A DNA stretch of 64,000 nucleotides from Stenotrophomonas maltophilia (GCF_025642255.1 NZ_CP106759.1:2879501-2943500), one strand, 5' to 3'; shown: positions 24,615 through 34,400, counted from the first letter of the stretch. The notes: generated from the sequence alone by a model not told the origin. Numbers and translations: made by a program.

Positions 24615-25949
24615 TCAGCTGCGTGGCGGCGTAGGGTCCGGGTCATCCACGCCCACGTTGCTGGAGGGATTGTCGTACACCGACTGGTCGAGCAGGCCGG
24701 TCTCCTTGGCCACCAGCACCGGCACCAGCATCTGACCGGTCACGTTGGTCATGGTGCGCATCATGTCCAGGATACGGTCGATGGCATACAGGTAACCGAT
24801 GGTCTCCAGCGGCAGATTGGCGGCACTGAGCACCACGGTGGCCATGATCACGGCCGTACCCGGCACACCGGCAGTACCGAAGCTGCCCAGCACCGAGGCG
24901 ATCAGCACCACCACGTACTGCTCCGGCGTCAAAGGCACGCCGCTGTACTGGGCGATGAAGACCGCGCACAACGCGGGGTAGATCGCGCCGCAGCCGTCCA
25001 TCTTGATGCTCGCACCCAGTGGCACCGCGAATGCACCGTAGTCCTTGTTGACGCCCAGGTTGTGGGTGATCGAACGCAGCGCCACCGGCATCGCGGCGAA
25101 GCTGGAGGAGCTGACGAAGGCGACCTGCATGCCTGGCGCCGCGCCGCGGAAGAACTTCAGCGGGTTCAGGCCGTGCGCCAGCAGCAGCGCGCTGTAGACG
25201 ACCACGATGTGCAACGCACAGGCCACGTACAGGGCCAGCACGAAATGCCCCAGCGGCAGCAGCTTTTCGAAACCGTAACTGCCCACCAGGCCGGCAATCA
25301 GGCCGAAGGTACCGATCGGGGTGACTTCCAGCACGAAGCGGGTCACCTGGATCATGATGTCGCTCATCTGGCCGACCAGCTTCCGCGCCTCGGTCACCTT
25401 CTCGCCCAGCTTGACGATGGCAAAGCCCACCAGGCCGGCGAAGAAGATCACCGGCAGGATCGAGCCCCTGCCAGCGGCCAGCACGGTCTCGCCGGCGGCA
25501 GTGACCCGGGTGCCGATGCCGGACAGTGCATAGAAGACGTTGGCCGGCACCACATCCAGCAGCACCTGTACCACGCTGGGAACCTCGCGCGGTACATAGT
25601 TGCTGGCCATGGACAGCTGCAGGCCACCGGCACCGGGCTGCAGCACGGTGCCCACGCCCAGGCCCACGCACACCGCCAACGCCGCGGTAATCACGAACCA
25701 CAGGAAGGTGCGGCCACTGAGCGCTGCAACCGACTTCTGGCCATGCAGTGACGAGATCGCGTTGATGACCGCGAAGAACACCAGCGGCACCGCGATCATC
25801 TTGATCAGGGTGACATACAGCTCACCGAGCGGACCGAACCACGTTTCCGCAGCGGGGCCGAGCGCCCAGCCGGCCAGCGCACCAAGCACGAAGCCGCCGA
25901 CCACGCGCTGCCAGAATGGAATCCGCAGCCAGGCAGAGACCAGCGTCAT
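24615..25949 (-). CDS. Dicarboxylate/amino acid:cation symporter (DAACS family)
   Basis: A 444-residue inner-membrane secondary transporter of the GltP/DctA family that imports glutamate, aspartate or C4-dicarboxylates with H+ or Na+. Family signatures are present: MIAVPLVFFAVINAISSL near 50, the serine-rich hairpin SSSSFAAMPVALR, the MDGCGAIYPALCAVF segment (where many family members have MDGTA), and GTAGVPGTAVIMATVVL in the second hairpin. The start is placed at ATG 25949, with a TGGAT element upstream. The longer frame to 25994 adds an unlikely N-terminus. It is divergent from the alkaline phosphatase gene, sharing a 154-base promoter region. Confidence 0.9.
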   Translation of the reverse strand: MTLVSAWLRIPFWQRVVGGFVLGALAGWALGPAAETWFGPLGELYVTLIKMIAVPLVFFAVINAISSLHGQKSVAALSGRTFLWFVITAALAVCVGLGVGTVLQPGAGGLQLSMASNYVPREVPSVVQVLLDVVPANVFYALSGIGTRVTAAGETVLAAGRGSILPVIFFAGLVGFAIVKLGEKVTEARKLVGQMSDIMIQVTRFVLEVTPIGTFGLIAGLVGSYGFEKLLPLGHFVLALYVACALHIVVVYSALLLAHGLNPLKFFRGAAPGMQVAFVSSSSFAAMPVALRSITHNLGVNKDYGAFAVPLGASIKMDGCGAIYPALCAVFIAQYSGVPLTPEQYVVVLIASVLGSFGTAGVPGTAVIMATVVLSAANLPLETIGYLYAIDRILDMMRTMTNVTGQMLVPVLVAKETGLLDQSVYDNPSSNVGVDDPDPTPPRS

Positions 25950-26103
25950 AGGCAATCCAGAGGGGAAGGAAGGGATGCTGGCACGATAGCCCAAGGCGGC
26001 CCGCAGAACGACCGTCCGCCCGGCAAATCAGTGTGTCATCGGCGTGCCTTGCGAGGGCGGGCATAATGAACGTCCCGTTACAGTTTGTGAGATCCCAGCG
26101 TCC

Positions 26104-27810
26104 ATGCGCCGTTCCGTCTCCCTGTTGGCCACGTGTGCCACCACCCTGCTGCTCGGCGCCTGCGCCAGCACCACCCCCGCTTCCGCGCCGGCAGGCCTGA
26201 AGGTCGCCGTCGAGCCGGTTGCACACCCGGCCGGCGAGACGCCGCAATGGTGGTACCGCAGCGGCGCCGCCCAGGCCGCCGCCAATGGCGCGATGGCCGG
26301 CAAGGCCCGGAATGTCATCCTGTTCCTCGGCGACGGCATGAGCCTGACCACCGTGGCCGCTGCGCGCATCTACGAAGGCCAGAAGAAGGGCGGATCGGGT
26401 GAAGAGAACCTGCTGTCCTGGGAACGCTTCCCCGCCACCGCGTTCAGCAAGACCTACAACACCGACTCGCAGACCCCTGATTCGGCGGGCACCATGACCG
26501 CCATCACCACCGGCGTGAAGACCCACATGGGCGCGATCGGTGTCAGCGCAGGCGCCCGCACCGATTGTGCCGACAGCCTGTCCAAGGGCCTGCTCACCTG
26601 GCTGCAGCTGGCCGACAGCGCCGGCCTGGCGACCGGCATCGTGTCCACCGCGCGCCTGACCCACGCCACCCCGGCCGCCACCTACGCGCACTCGCCGGAG
26701 CGCAACTGGGAGAATGACACCGATCTGACCGAAGCGGCCAAGGCCGCCGGCTGCAAGGACATCGCCCAGCAGCTGCTGTCCACGTCGCGCTATGGCCGCG
26801 GCCCGCTGGTCGCGCTCGGCGGTGGTCGCGGTGAATTCACCACCGTGGAAGAGCGCGATCCGGAATACGACGACAAGGTCGGCCAGCGCCTGGATGGCCG
26901 CAGCCTGGTACAGGAATGGCAGCAGGCGCATCCGCAGGGTGCCTACGTGTGGAACAGCAGGCAGCTGGCCGCCGCCGCAAATGCGCCGGCCATCCTCGGC
27001 CTGTTCGAGCCGGACCACATGCGCTACGAGTACGAGCGCCCACAGGATCCGGCCGGTGAGCCGAGCCTGGCCGAGCTGACCGCTGCTGCGATCACCAATC
27101 TGTCGCGCCATCAGGAAGGTTACGTGCTGATGATCGAAGGCGCTCGCATCGACCATGCCAACCACAGCGGCAATGCCTATCGCGCACTGACCGAAACCGT
27201 GGCGATGTCCGATGCGGTGCGGGTGGCGTCGGAAATGACGTCGGCCGACGACACGCTGATCATCGTCACCGCCGACCACTCACACACCCTGAACTTCGTC
27301 GGCTACCCCGCACGCGGCAACCCGATCCTGGGCAAGGTGAAGGACAAGGGCGGTGAGGACGGCGCCGGCAAGCTGGACTACGCGCTGGACGGCAACGGCC
27401 AGCCTTACACCACCTTGAGCTACGCCAATGGACCGGGCCACACCGGCAGCACCAACCAGCAGCCGGCGGGCAGCAAGCGCTACCCGCACAACCCGAGCAG
27501 CTTCGAGCCGGCCAAGGGGCGTCCGGACCTGCATGATGTCGACACCGAGCATCCGGACTACATGCAGGAAGCGCTGGTGCCGATGAAGTCTGAATCGCAT
27601 GGTGGCGAGGACGTCGGCATCTGGGCGCGCGGTCCCGGCAGCAAGGCGATCCGCGGCACGCTGGAGCAGAACACGATCTATCACATGATCGTGCAGGCAA
27701 CGCCGGCGCTGCGCGATCGCCTGTGCCAGGCGGGCACCTGCGATGACAAGGGCGTACCGGTGCAACTGCCGGCGCCCAAGGCCTTCGAACGCAGCGTCGA
27801 CGGAAAGTAA
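26104..27810 (+). CDS. Alkaline phosphatase, lipoprotein (PhoA superfamily)
   Basis: A 568-residue exported phosphomonoesterase. The signal peptide ends in LLLGAC, a lipobox with Cys20. Metal and active-site motifs are intact: NVILFLGDGMS (Asp77), the nucleophile Ser127 in TPDSAGTMTA, MIEGARIDHANHSGN, TADHSHTL, and the C-terminal SHGGEDVGIWARGPG histidine ligand. The family releases phosphate from organic phosphates in the periplasm or on the surface. An insertion of about 80 residues near the end (PYTTLSYANGPGH to HPDYMQEALVP) is common in large bacterial members. The ATG at 26104 directly precedes the signal peptide. A Pho box was not found in the 154-base upstream region. Confidence 0.92.
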   Translation: MRRSVSLLATCATTLLLGACASTTPASAPAGLKVAVEPVAHPAGETPQWWYRSGAAQAAANGAMAGKARNVILFLGDGMSLTTVAAARIYEGQKKGGSGEENLLSWERFPATAFSKTYNTDSQTPDSAGTMTAITTGVKTHMGAIGVSAGARTDCADSLSKGLLTWLQLADSAGLATGIVSTARLTHATPAATYAHSPERNWENDTDLTEAAKAAGCKDIAQQLLSTSRYGRGPLVALGGGRGEFTTVEERDPEYDDKVGQRLDGRSLVQEWQQAHPQGAYVWNSRQLAAAANAPAILGLFEPDHMRYEYERPQDPAGEPSLAELTAAAITNLSRHQEGYVLMIEGARIDHANHSGNAYRALTETVAMSDAVRVASEMTSADDTLIIVTADHSHTLNFVGYPARGNPILGKVKDKGGEDGAGKLDYALDGNGQPYTTLSYANGPGHTGSTNQQPAGSKRYPHNPSSFEPAKGRPDLHDVDTEHPDYMQEALVPMKSESHGGEDVGIWARGPGSKAIRGTLEQNTIYHMIVQATPALRDRLCQAGTCDDKGVPVQLPAPKAFERSVDGK

Positions 27811-27830
27811 CGGCACGGCGGACGCAGTGT

Positions 27831-27853
27831 GCAGCCGGGCCATGCCCGGCTGC
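27831..27853 (+). other. GC-rich hairpin after the alkaline phosphatase
   Basis: Ten-base perfect inverted repeat GCAGCCGGGC / GCCCGGCTGC with a CAT loop, 20 bases after the stop. There is no T tract and no GTAG header, so it is either a Rho-associated or mRNA 3'-end stabilising hairpin, or a decayed REP. Confidence 0.45.
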
Positions 27854-27911
27854 ATCCCGCCCGTGAGTCGAAGGCGCGGCGCGACCCCGCCGATCACCCT
27901 ACACTTCACCC

Positions 27912-29198
27912 GTGACTGCCTTCCCCGCCCTGGTTTCCCTCGATGCACCGCTGCTGGTCGGCTACAGCGGCGGCTTGGATTCGACCGTCCTGCTGCACTG
28001 GCTACGGCGCTGCACGCAGGCGGCCGGCGTGGGACTGCGCGCTGTACACGTACATCACGGGCTGCAGCCCGACGCCGATGCCTGGGTCCAGCATTGCCAG
28101 CAGCAGTGCGCGGCCCTGGGAATCGAACTGGTCGTACACCGCGTGCAGGTCGAGACCGGCACCGGTCTGGGCCTGGAGGGTGCAGCCCGGCAGGCGCGTC
28201 GCGCTGCTTTCGTCGCCTCTCTGCGCGACGGAGAGACGCTGGCCCTGGCCCAGCATCAGGACGATCAGGCTGAAACTTTCCTGCTGCGCGCGTTGCGCGG
28301 TTCCGGTGTTGATGGCCTGGCGGCAATGAGCAGGGACAGCATGCTCGCCGGCCACCGGCTGTGGCGGCCGCTGCTGCAGGTCCCGCGCGACGCTCTGCAT
28401 GACTATGCGCGGGCCCACGATCTGCACTGGATCGAAGACCCCAGCAACGACGACGCGTACGCCGACCGCAACTTCCTGCGCCTGCAGGTGCTGCCGCTGC
28501 TGCGCCAGCGCTGGCCGCACGCCGCAGCGGCCCTGGCCGGCAGTGCCGATCATTGCGCGCGCACCCGTGGCCTTCTGCAGGAAGAGGACACCGAGCTGCT
28601 CGCGCACCTGGAAGCAGCCCCGCGCGTGCTGTCCTTGCAGCTGCTGCGGCAGGTATCGCCGGAACGCGCCGCACGCGTCCTGCGCACCTGGGTGGCCAGC
28701 CATGGCGCGGCACCGCTGCCGGGGCGGGTGCTGCAGCAGATGCTCGAGGAAATGCTGCCCTCCGCTTGCGACCGGCAGGCGCAGGTGCGCTGGCAGGATC
28801 ACGTCATCCAGCAATGGCGCGAGCATGCCTATCTGCTGCCGGCCGAGCTGCCTGCCCTGCCCCTGGACTGGCAGGAGGAGTGGGACGGCCGGGTGCCTCT
28901 GGCCTTGCCAGATGGCGGCCAGCTGCGCCTGCTGGGCGCCGCGATGTTCCAGCAGCCGATGCAGGTGCGTGCACGGCGTGGCGGCGAGCGCATCGTGCTG
29001 CCGGGACGCAGCCACGCACATGCCTTGAAGGACTGCCTGCAGCGTGAACATCTGGCCCCCTGGCGGCGCGCGCAGCTGCCGCTGCTGTTTGCTGACGGCA
29101 ACCTGCTGGCCGCCGCCGATGTGGTGATCGCCGCACCGCTGCAGGCCTGGCTGCACGCTCACGACGCCCAGCTGCGGTGGCAGCCGGGTGGCTGGTGA
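27912..29198 (+). CDS. tilS: tRNA(Ile)-lysidine synthase
   Basis: TilS attaches lysine to C34 of tRNA-Ile(CAU) using ATP, switching its decoding from AUG to AUA; it is essential. The 428-residue protein has the PP-loop SGGLDS at 19-24, the HVHHGLQPDAD motif that places the tRNA and ATP, QHQDDQAETFLLR, and the C-terminal TilS domain (about 345-428) with HALKDCLQREHLAPWRRAQLPLL. Start GTG at 27912; no clear ribosome binding site, but the PP-loop follows at the expected distance. It is the first gene of a run with xseB and ispA. Confidence 0.94.
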   Translation: MTAFPALVSLDAPLLVGYSGGLDSTVLLHWLRRCTQAAGVGLRAVHVHHGLQPDADAWVQHCQQQCAALGIELVVHRVQVETGTGLGLEGAARQARRAAFVASLRDGETLALAQHQDDQAETFLLRALRGSGVDGLAAMSRDSMLAGHRLWRPLLQVPRDALHDYARAHDLHWIEDPSNDDAYADRNFLRLQVLPLLRQRWPHAAAALAGSADHCARTRGLLQEEDTELLAHLEAAPRVLSLQLLRQVSPERAARVLRTWVASHGAAPLPGRVLQQMLEEMLPSACDRQAQVRWQDHVIQQWREHAYLLPAELPALPLDWQEEWDGRVPLALPDGGQLRLLGAAMFQQPMQVRARRGGERIVLPGRSHAHALKDCLQREHLAPWRRAQLPLLFADGNLLAAADVVIAAPLQAWLHAHDAQLRWQPGGW

Positions 29199-29234
29199 AT
29201 TGACCCCTGCGCGCGTGCCGTCCACACTTGCCGC

Positions 29235-29495
29235 ATGGCCAAGAAGTCCCCCGAAAACGCCTCCCCTGTTGCCCAGTTCGAGCAGTCGCTCGAATCGCTG
29301 GAGCAGCTGGTGGAGCAGATGGAAACCGGCGAGCTGAGCCTGGAAGCGTCGCTCAGTGCTTACGAACGTGGCGTGGGCCTGTACCGCCAGTGCCAGCAGG
29401 CGCTGGAGCAGGCCGAACTGCGCGTCCGGCTGCTCAGCGATCCGGCACAGCCCGATACGGCAGAACCCTTCGATCCGCCCAGCCATGACGGCTGA
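29235..29495 (+). CDS. xseB: Exodeoxyribonuclease VII small subunit
   Basis: An 86-residue coiled-coil subunit that binds XseA to form the single-strand-specific exonuclease VII. The conserved pattern [53 protein letters not shown] covers residues 15-68. Length is normal. It overlaps the start of ispA by 11 bases, a conserved arrangement in proteobacteria. Confidence 0.96.
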   Translation: MAKKSPENASPVAQFEQSLESLEQLVEQMETGELSLEASLSAYERGVGLYRQCQQALEQAELRVRLLSDPAQPDTAEPFDPPSHDG

Positions 29496-30363
29496 GGCGG
29501 CGTTCGCGCGCTGGCGCGACCGGATCGAAAGCCTGCTCGATGCCGCCCTGCCCTCGCCGGCCGATGCACCGCAGCGGCTGCACCAGGCCATGCGCCATTC
29601 CGTCCTCGGCGGTGGCAAGCGCATGCGTCCGCTGCTGGTCTATGCCACTGGCCAGTTGTTCGGCGCTCAACCGGAAAGGCTCGACGCGGCCGCGATGGCG
29701 GTGGAACTGATCCATGCCTATTCGCTGGTGCACGACGACCTGCCGGCAATGGACGACGATGCCCTGCGCCGTGGCAAACCCACCACCCACATCGCCTTCG
29801 ACGAAGCCACCGCGATCCTGGCCGGCGACGCCCTGCAGACCCGCGCCTTCAGCCTGCTGGCCGAGGCACCACTGCCGGCAACACTGCGCGTGGACTGCCT
29901 GCAGGCGCTGGCACACGCCTCCGGTGCCGCCGGCATGTGCGGCGGCCAGGCGCTGGATATCGATGCCACCGGACAGCAGCAGTCGCTGGCCGCGCTGACC
30001 CGGATGCATGCGCTCAAGACCGGCGCGCTGATCCGTGCCGCGGTACGCATGGGCGCATTGTGCGGCGATGCGCCGGAGCCGCAGCGGATGCAGCTGGACG
30101 CATTCGCCGATGCACTCGGCCTGGCGTTCCAGGTCCGCGATGACATCCTCGATGTCGAAGCCAGCTCCGAGCAGCTGGGCAAGACGGCAGGCAAGGACCA
30201 GGCGCAGGACAAGAGTACCTTCCCCGCCCTGCTCGGCATGGAGGGAGCGAAGGCGCAGCTGCGCGAACTGGCGGCCCGCATGCAGGCTGCTCTGGCGGGC
30301 TACCACGAAGAGGCCGATGCGCTGCGCGCGCTGGCCAGGCTTGCGGTGGAGCGCGATCACTGA
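29485..30363 (+). CDS. ispA: Farnesyl diphosphate synthase (short-chain polyprenyl synthetase)
   Basis: Condenses isopentenyl diphosphate with dimethylallyl and geranyl diphosphate to make farnesyl diphosphate, the precursor of undecaprenyl phosphate and quinone side chains. The 292-residue protein has the first aspartate-rich motif DDLPAMD at 84-90, the GGKRMRP substrate site near 43-49, KTGALI near 178-183, and the second aspartate motif DDILD at 219-223. Overlap with xseB indicates co-transcription. In many relatives dxs follows in the same operon; here a terminator and a convergent gene come next. That dxs has moved elsewhere is inferred. Confidence 0.95.
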   Translation: MTAEAAFARWRDRIESLLDAALPSPADAPQRLHQAMRHSVLGGGKRMRPLLVYATGQLFGAQPERLDAAAMAVELIHAYSLVHDDLPAMDDDALRRGKPTTHIAFDEATAILAGDALQTRAFSLLAEAPLPATLRVDCLQALAHASGAAGMCGGQALDIDATGQQQSLAALTRMHALKTGALIRAAVRMGALCGDAPEPQRMQLDAFADALGLAFQVRDDILDVEASSEQLGKTAGKDQAQDKSTFPALLGMEGAKAQLRELAARMQAALAGYHEEADALRALARLAVERDH

Positions 30364-30377
30364 CGTGGTGCGCAACG

Positions 30378-30404
30378 AAAACGCCCGGCAATGCCGGGCG
30401 TTTT
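30378..30404 (+). terminator. Bidirectional Rho-independent terminator
   Basis: Thirteen-base perfect stem AAAACGCCCGGCA / TGCCGGGCGTTTT with a one-base centre, placed between the convergent ispA and DUF4870 genes. T runs are present on both strands. Confidence 0.88.
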
Positions 30405-30425
30405 CATGTCCGCATGCAGCCGGTC

Positions 30426-30800
30426 TTACTTGATCAGGCGCAATGCGAACGGGTAGCGATAGGCTTCGCCGTTGTTGGCCTTGACCGCGGCAATGATGCA
30501 GAACACCAGGCTGACCAGTCCGACGATCGGCATCAGGATCGCGCCGATGACCACGATGGTCAGGATGATGCAGACCACCATCGCGATGGCCACGGTGATC
30601 TGGAAGTTCAGCGCTTCCTTGGCCTGGTCGGTGACGAAGGACTTGCCGGCGTCGTCCTTGTTGATCAGCCAGATGATCAGCGCGCCGATGAAGCCGGTGA
30701 AGATGCCCAGCAGGTGCGCGGCCAGGGCCATGGTGCGCTGGTCTGCCGGGACATCGGCGGTGACCGGCGGCGGCGGCGGGACGTTATCGAATTCACTCAC
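30426..30800 (-). CDS. DUF4870 domain-containing membrane protein
   Basis: A 124-residue small membrane protein. A proline-rich N-terminus (NVPPPPPVTADVPADQRT) is followed by DUF4870: helix LAAHLLGIFTGFIGALIIWLI, then NKDDAGKSFVTDQAKEALNFQ, and two closely spaced helices rich in Ile/Val. The C-terminus is ALRLIK. Start GTG at 30798-30800 is well supported by AAGGAG seven bases upstream. Function unknown; related small proteins often sit near membrane transport or stress genes. Confidence 0.87.
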   Translation of the reverse strand: MSEFDNVPPPPPVTADVPADQRTMALAAHLLGIFTGFIGALIIWLINKDDAGKSFVTDQAKEALNFQITVAIAMVVCIILTIVVIGAILMPIVGLVSLVFCIIAAVKANNGEAYRYPFALRLIK

Positions 30801-30887
30801 GACAAAACTCCTTTTCATTGGGTGGTCTTGACCCACCGGCATCAGGCCGGTTGCGTCAGGCGGCCATAGCTTACGCCATCGACGCCA

Positions 30888-32255
30888 TCAATCATTACCG
30901 GCGATGGTCATCCGCCCCACCAGGATCGAACCGGTCCGGATGTGCGAGCGCGGATCGACATCGCTGCCCACCGCTTCGATCGCCATGAACATCTCGCGCA
31001 GGTTGCCGGCAATGGTGATGCCGTCCACCGGGTACTGGATCTCCCCGTTCTCGACACGGAAGCCACCGGCCCCCCGCGAGTAGTCACCGGTCACACCATT
31101 GACACCCTGCCCCATCAGCTCGGTCACCAGCAGGCCGCTGCCCATCTGCCGGGCGATGTCTTCCAGCGGCCCGGCGTTGGCCGCCAGCTGCAGGTTGTGC
31201 ACGCCGCCGGCATTGGCCGTGGTCTGCAGGCCCAGCTTGCGGGCCGAGTAACTGCCCAGTACGTAGCGCTGCAGCACACCGTCGCGGACCAGTGCCGACG
31301 CGCGGGTCGCCACGCCATCGCCGTCGAAGGCGGCCGAGCGCAGGCCGCGGCGCAGGTGCGGCAGCTCGTCGATCTGCATCCAGTCCGGGAACAGTCGCTG
31401 TCCGGCGCTGTCCAGCAGGAAGCTGGCCTGGCGGTAAAGCGCGCCACCGGACACGGCCGACAGCAGATGGCCCACCAGACTGCGCGCCACTTCCGGGGCG
31501 AACAGCACCGGCATGCTGCCCGTAGCCAGCGAGCGCGGCTGCAGGCGGGCGACGGTACGCGCGGCGGCCTGGCGGCCGACCTGGGCCGGATCTTCCAGGT
31601 CCTGCCTGGCCAGCGCGCTGGTGTACCAGCCGTCGCGCTGCATGCCATCGCCCTGGCCGGCGATCAGCGCACAACCGATCGAATGGTGGGTGCCGCGCTC
31701 ACGGCCAATGAAGCCGTGCGAATTGGCGTACACCGACAGGCTCTGCGAGCTGGACACCGCCGCGCCATCGGAGTTGCGGATCTGCGCGTCGGCCTCGCGC
31801 CCGGCGGCCTCGCAGGCCAGCGCCAGGTCCACCGCTTCATCGGCCTGCAGGGCCCAGGGATGCCAGCCGTCCAGGTCGGGAAAGTCCTTGGCCATCAGGC
31901 CGGCATCGGCCAGTCCGGCGGCCGGATCATCCTCGGTGTGGCGGGCGATCGCGCAGGCCTGCTCCACGGTGGCCGACAGGCTGGCCTCGTTCAGGTCGCC
32001 GGTGCTGGCGCTGCCCTTGCGCTGGCCGAAGTACACGGTCACTGCAATGCCGCGGTCGCGGGTGGACTGTACGGTTTCCACTTCGCCCAGGCGCACATTG
32101 ACCTCCAGGCCGCGGTCCTCGCTGCAGCTGACCTCGGCTTGGCTGGCCCCCAGCGCACGGGCACGCTCGAGCAGCTGCTGGGAAAGGTCGGCCAGCCGTT
32201 CCAGGCGGGCCGGGCTGTCGTCGCCGACAACCACTTCAGGGGCGATCACGTTCAA
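30888..32255 (-). CDS. pmbA: Metalloprotease PmbA/TldE
   Basis: A 455-residue subunit that forms a heterodimer with TldD. The TldD/TldE complex proteolyses unfolded or modified peptides, including the CcdA antitoxin and microcin B17 precursor in E. coli; PmbA itself lacks the metal-binding HExxxH. Recognisable blocks are RKGSASTGDLNEASL near 79-93, ANAGGVHNLQL and SRGAGGFRVENGEIQYPVDGITIAGNL near the C-terminus. The start is TTG (32253-32255), preferred because AGGA precedes it by seven bases. It is divergent from yjgA; tldD lies on the far side of yjgA. Confidence 0.94.
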   Translation of the reverse strand: MNVIAPEVVVGDDSPARLERLADLSQQLLERARALGASQAEVSCSEDRGLEVNVRLGEVETVQSTRDRGIAVTVYFGQRKGSASTGDLNEASLSATVEQACAIARHTEDDPAAGLADAGLMAKDFPDLDGWHPWALQADEAVDLALACEAAGREADAQIRNSDGAAVSSSQSLSVYANSHGFIGRERGTHHSIGCALIAGQGDGMQRDGWYTSALARQDLEDPAQVGRQAAARTVARLQPRSLATGSMPVLFAPEVARSLVGHLLSAVSGGALYRQASFLLDSAGQRLFPDWMQIDELPHLRRGLRSAAFDGDGVATRASALVRDGVLQRYVLGSYSARKLGLQTTANAGGVHNLQLAANAGPLEDIARQMGSGLLVTELMGQGVNGVTGDYSRGAGGFRVENGEIQYPVDGITIAGNLREMFMAIEAVGSDVDPRSHIRTGSILVGRMTIAGND

Positions 32256-32277
32256 TGCTTTATCCTGTACAGGTTGG

Positions 32278-32305
32278 GCCCGGCATCACGCCGGGCGACT
32301 TTTTT
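32278..32305 (+). promoter_or_regulatory. Hairpin with T run in the yjgA leader
   Basis: Seven-base stem GCCCGGC / GCCGGGC with a five-base loop, followed by GAC and six T residues, 17 bases before the yjgA ATG. It has the form of an intrinsic terminator but lies inside a 67-base divergent promoter region, so it would act as a leader attenuator of yjgA or be a decayed element. Confidence 0.45.
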
Positions 32306-32322
32306 GAAAGCAGGTGTGGACG

Positions 32323-32913
32323 ATGCGCGGACGCGACGAAGAAACCGGTGAATTCCTTGACAAGAGCCGCAAGCAGAAGCGCGGCGAAGCCCTGGAAATC
32401 CTGGCCCTGGGTGAGAAGCTGGTGTCGCTGACCCCGGCCCAGCTGGCGCGCCTGCCGATTCCAGAGGATCTGCTGCCGCACATCGCCGAGTGCAAGCGCA
32501 TCACGGCCCACATCGCCCACAAGCGGCAGCTGGCGTTCCTGGCCAAGCACATGCGCCGCGAGGAAGACGAAACCCTGGAGGCGATCCGCGATGCGCTGGA
32601 CGCCAACAGCGAAACCTCGCGCCGCGAAGTGGCGATGATGCACCGCGTGGAAGACTGGCGCGAGCGCCTGCTGGACGACGGCGACAAGGCGCTGGCCGCG
32701 CTGCTGGACGAGTATCCGCAGGCGGATCGCCAGCAGCTGCGCACGCTGGTGCGCAACGCCCAGGCCGAGAAGGCGAAGAACAAGCCGCCGCGCGCCTACC
32801 GCGAGATCTACCAGGTGCTGCGCGGGCTGATGCTGCCGGCCGCGCTTGGCCTGAAGGTCGCCACCGACGACGACACCGGCGCCGATCTGGACGACGCGAC
32901 CGACGAGGACTGA
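32323..32913 (+). CDS. darP: Ribosome biogenesis factor YjgA/DarP (DUF615)
   Basis: A 196-residue basic/acidic helical protein that binds late 50S subunit precursors near the peptidyl-transferase centre and promotes their maturation. The family opening [33 protein letters not shown], the central [33 protein letters not shown], and the [13 protein letters not shown] segment identify DUF615. The tail is acidic ([15 protein letters not shown]). ATG 32323 with AGG eight bases upstream is preferred over an in-frame GTG at 32314. The yjgA-pmbA neighbourhood is conserved in gammaproteobacteria. Confidence 0.93.
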   Translation: MRGRDEETGEFLDKSRKQKRGEALEILALGEKLVSLTPAQLARLPIPEDLLPHIAECKRITAHIAHKRQLAFLAKHMRREEDETLEAIRDALDANSETSRREVAMMHRVEDWRERLLDDGDKALAALLDEYPQADRQQLRTLVRNAQAEKAKNKPPRAYREIYQVLRGLMLPAALGLKVATDDDTGADLDDATDED

Positions 32914-32954
32914 GTCCCCGCCGGCCGGGGCGCTGGCCGGGGCCGTTGCCATGT

Positions 32955-34400
32955 TCAGGCCTGGGTGCCGCCGACGGTCAGGCCCTCGATCAGCAGCGAG
33001 GGCTGGCCGACACCCACCGGCACGCTCTGCCCGTCCTTGCCGCAGATGCCCACGCCCTCGTCCAGGGCCAGGTCGTTGCCGACCATGCGCACCTTCTGCA
33101 TGGTTTCCGGGCCGTTGCCGATCAGGGTCGCGCCCTTCACCGGCGTGGTGATGCGGCCATCCTCGATCAGATAGGCCTCGGTGGCCGAGAACACATACTT
33201 GCCACTGGTGATGTCGACCTGGCCACCGCCAAAGTTGACCGCGTACAGCCCCTTCTTCACCGAGCGGATCATCTCCTGCGGATCGTGCTGGCCGGCGCGC
33301 ATGTAGGTATTGGTCATCCGCGGCATGGTCAGGTGCGCGAACGACTCGCGGCGCGCGTTGCCGGTCGGTGCCATGCCCATCAACCGTGCATTGAGGCTGT
33401 CCTGCATGTAGCCGACCAGGATGCCGTCCTCGATCAAGGTCGTGCACTGGGTCGGATGGCCTTCATCATCGACGTTCAGCGAGCCGCGACGACCGTCCAG
33501 GGTGCCGTCATCGACGATCGTCACCCCCGGGGCCGCCACGCGCTCGCCGATGCGACCGGCGTAGACGCTGGTGCCCTTGCGGTTGAAGTCGCCCTCCAGC
33601 CCATGGCCGACCGCTTCATGCAGCAGCACGCCAGGCCAGCCCGGGCCGAGCACCACCGGCATCACACCGGCCGGCGCCGGCACCGCGTCCAGGTTCACCA
33701 GCGCCTGGCGCAGCGCCTCGCGGGCGAACGCTTCCGGCCGGCCATCGGCGAACAGTTCTTCGTAGCCATAACGGCCACCACCGCCGGCATAACCGGACTC
33801 GCGGCGACCGTTCTGCTCGACGATCACCTGCACGTTCAAGCGCACCAGAGGGCGGACGTCGGCACCCAGAACGCCGTCGCTGCGCGCGATGAGCACGGTG
33901 TCAACGCCACCGGACAGGCTGACCATCACCTGCTTCACCCGCGGATCGGCGGCACGCAGATAGCCATCCAGGCGCTTGAGCACTTCAACCTTGGCCTCGT
34001 TGCCGAGCCCATCGATCGGATCCAGCGCCGGATACAGCGCGCGTGCATTGCCGCGCAGCAGCGAGCGGCCCGCCTGGGCACCGCCCTCGCGCGAAATCGC
34101 GCGTGCCGACTGCGCCGCCGCCAGCAGCGCATCGGCATGGATGTCATCGGAATAGGCGAAGCCGGTTTTCTCGCCGGCAATGGCACGCACGCCGACCCCC
34201 TGCTCGATGGAATGGGCACCGTCCTTGACGATGCCGTCTTCCACGCTCCAGCTCTCACGCCGGGCGTGCTGGAAATAGAGGTCGCCGAAATCGACACCGG
34301 GGCCGAGCAGCTGGCCGAAGGTGCGCTCCAGTCCAGCGGTATCCAGGCCGCCGGGGCGCAGCAGGCGGTCTTGGGCAAGCGTCAGGGCGATATCAGTCAT
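32955..34400 (-). CDS. tldD: Metalloprotease TldD
   Basis: The 481-residue catalytic partner of PmbA. The zinc motif [11 protein letters not shown] (His261, Glu262, His266) lies in the middle of the protein, with [24 protein letters not shown] and the C-terminal third metal-binding region further on. The TldD/E proteolytic chamber degrades small unstructured peptides in the cytoplasm. It is the last gene of a conserved maf-rng-yhdP-tldD run; the gap to yhdP is 60 bases. The ATG at 34400 begins [20 protein letters not shown], the usual TldD N-terminus. Confidence 0.95.
   Translation of the reverse strand: MTDIALTLAQDRLLRPGGLDTAGLERTFGQLLGPGVDFGDLYFQHARRESWSVEDGIVKDGAHSIEQGVGVRAIAGEKTGFAYSDDIHADALLAAAQSARAISREGGAQAGRSLLRGNARALYPALDPIDGLGNEAKVEVLKRLDGYLRAADPRVKQVMVSLSGGVDTVLIARSDGVLGADVRPLVRLNVQVIVEQNGRRESGYAGGGGRYGYEELFADGRPEAFAREALRQALVNLDAVPAPAGVMPVVLGPGWPGVLLHEAVGHGLEGDFNRKGTSVYAGRIGERVAAPGVTIVDDGTLDGRRGSLNVDDEGHPTQCTTLIEDGILVGYMQDSLNARLMGMAPTGNARRESFAHLTMPRMTNTYMRAGQHDPQEMIRSVKKGLYAVNFGGGQVDITSGKYVFSATEAYLIEDGRITTPVKGATLIGNGPETMQKVRMVGNDLALDEGVGICGKDGQSVPVGVGQPSLLIEGLTVGGTQA

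Noticed and set aside
27831..27853. Hairpin after the alkaline phosphatase as a SMAG element or terminator
   Set aside because: It lacks the GTAG header and the T tract, so neither label is safe; it is recorded as a plain hairpin.
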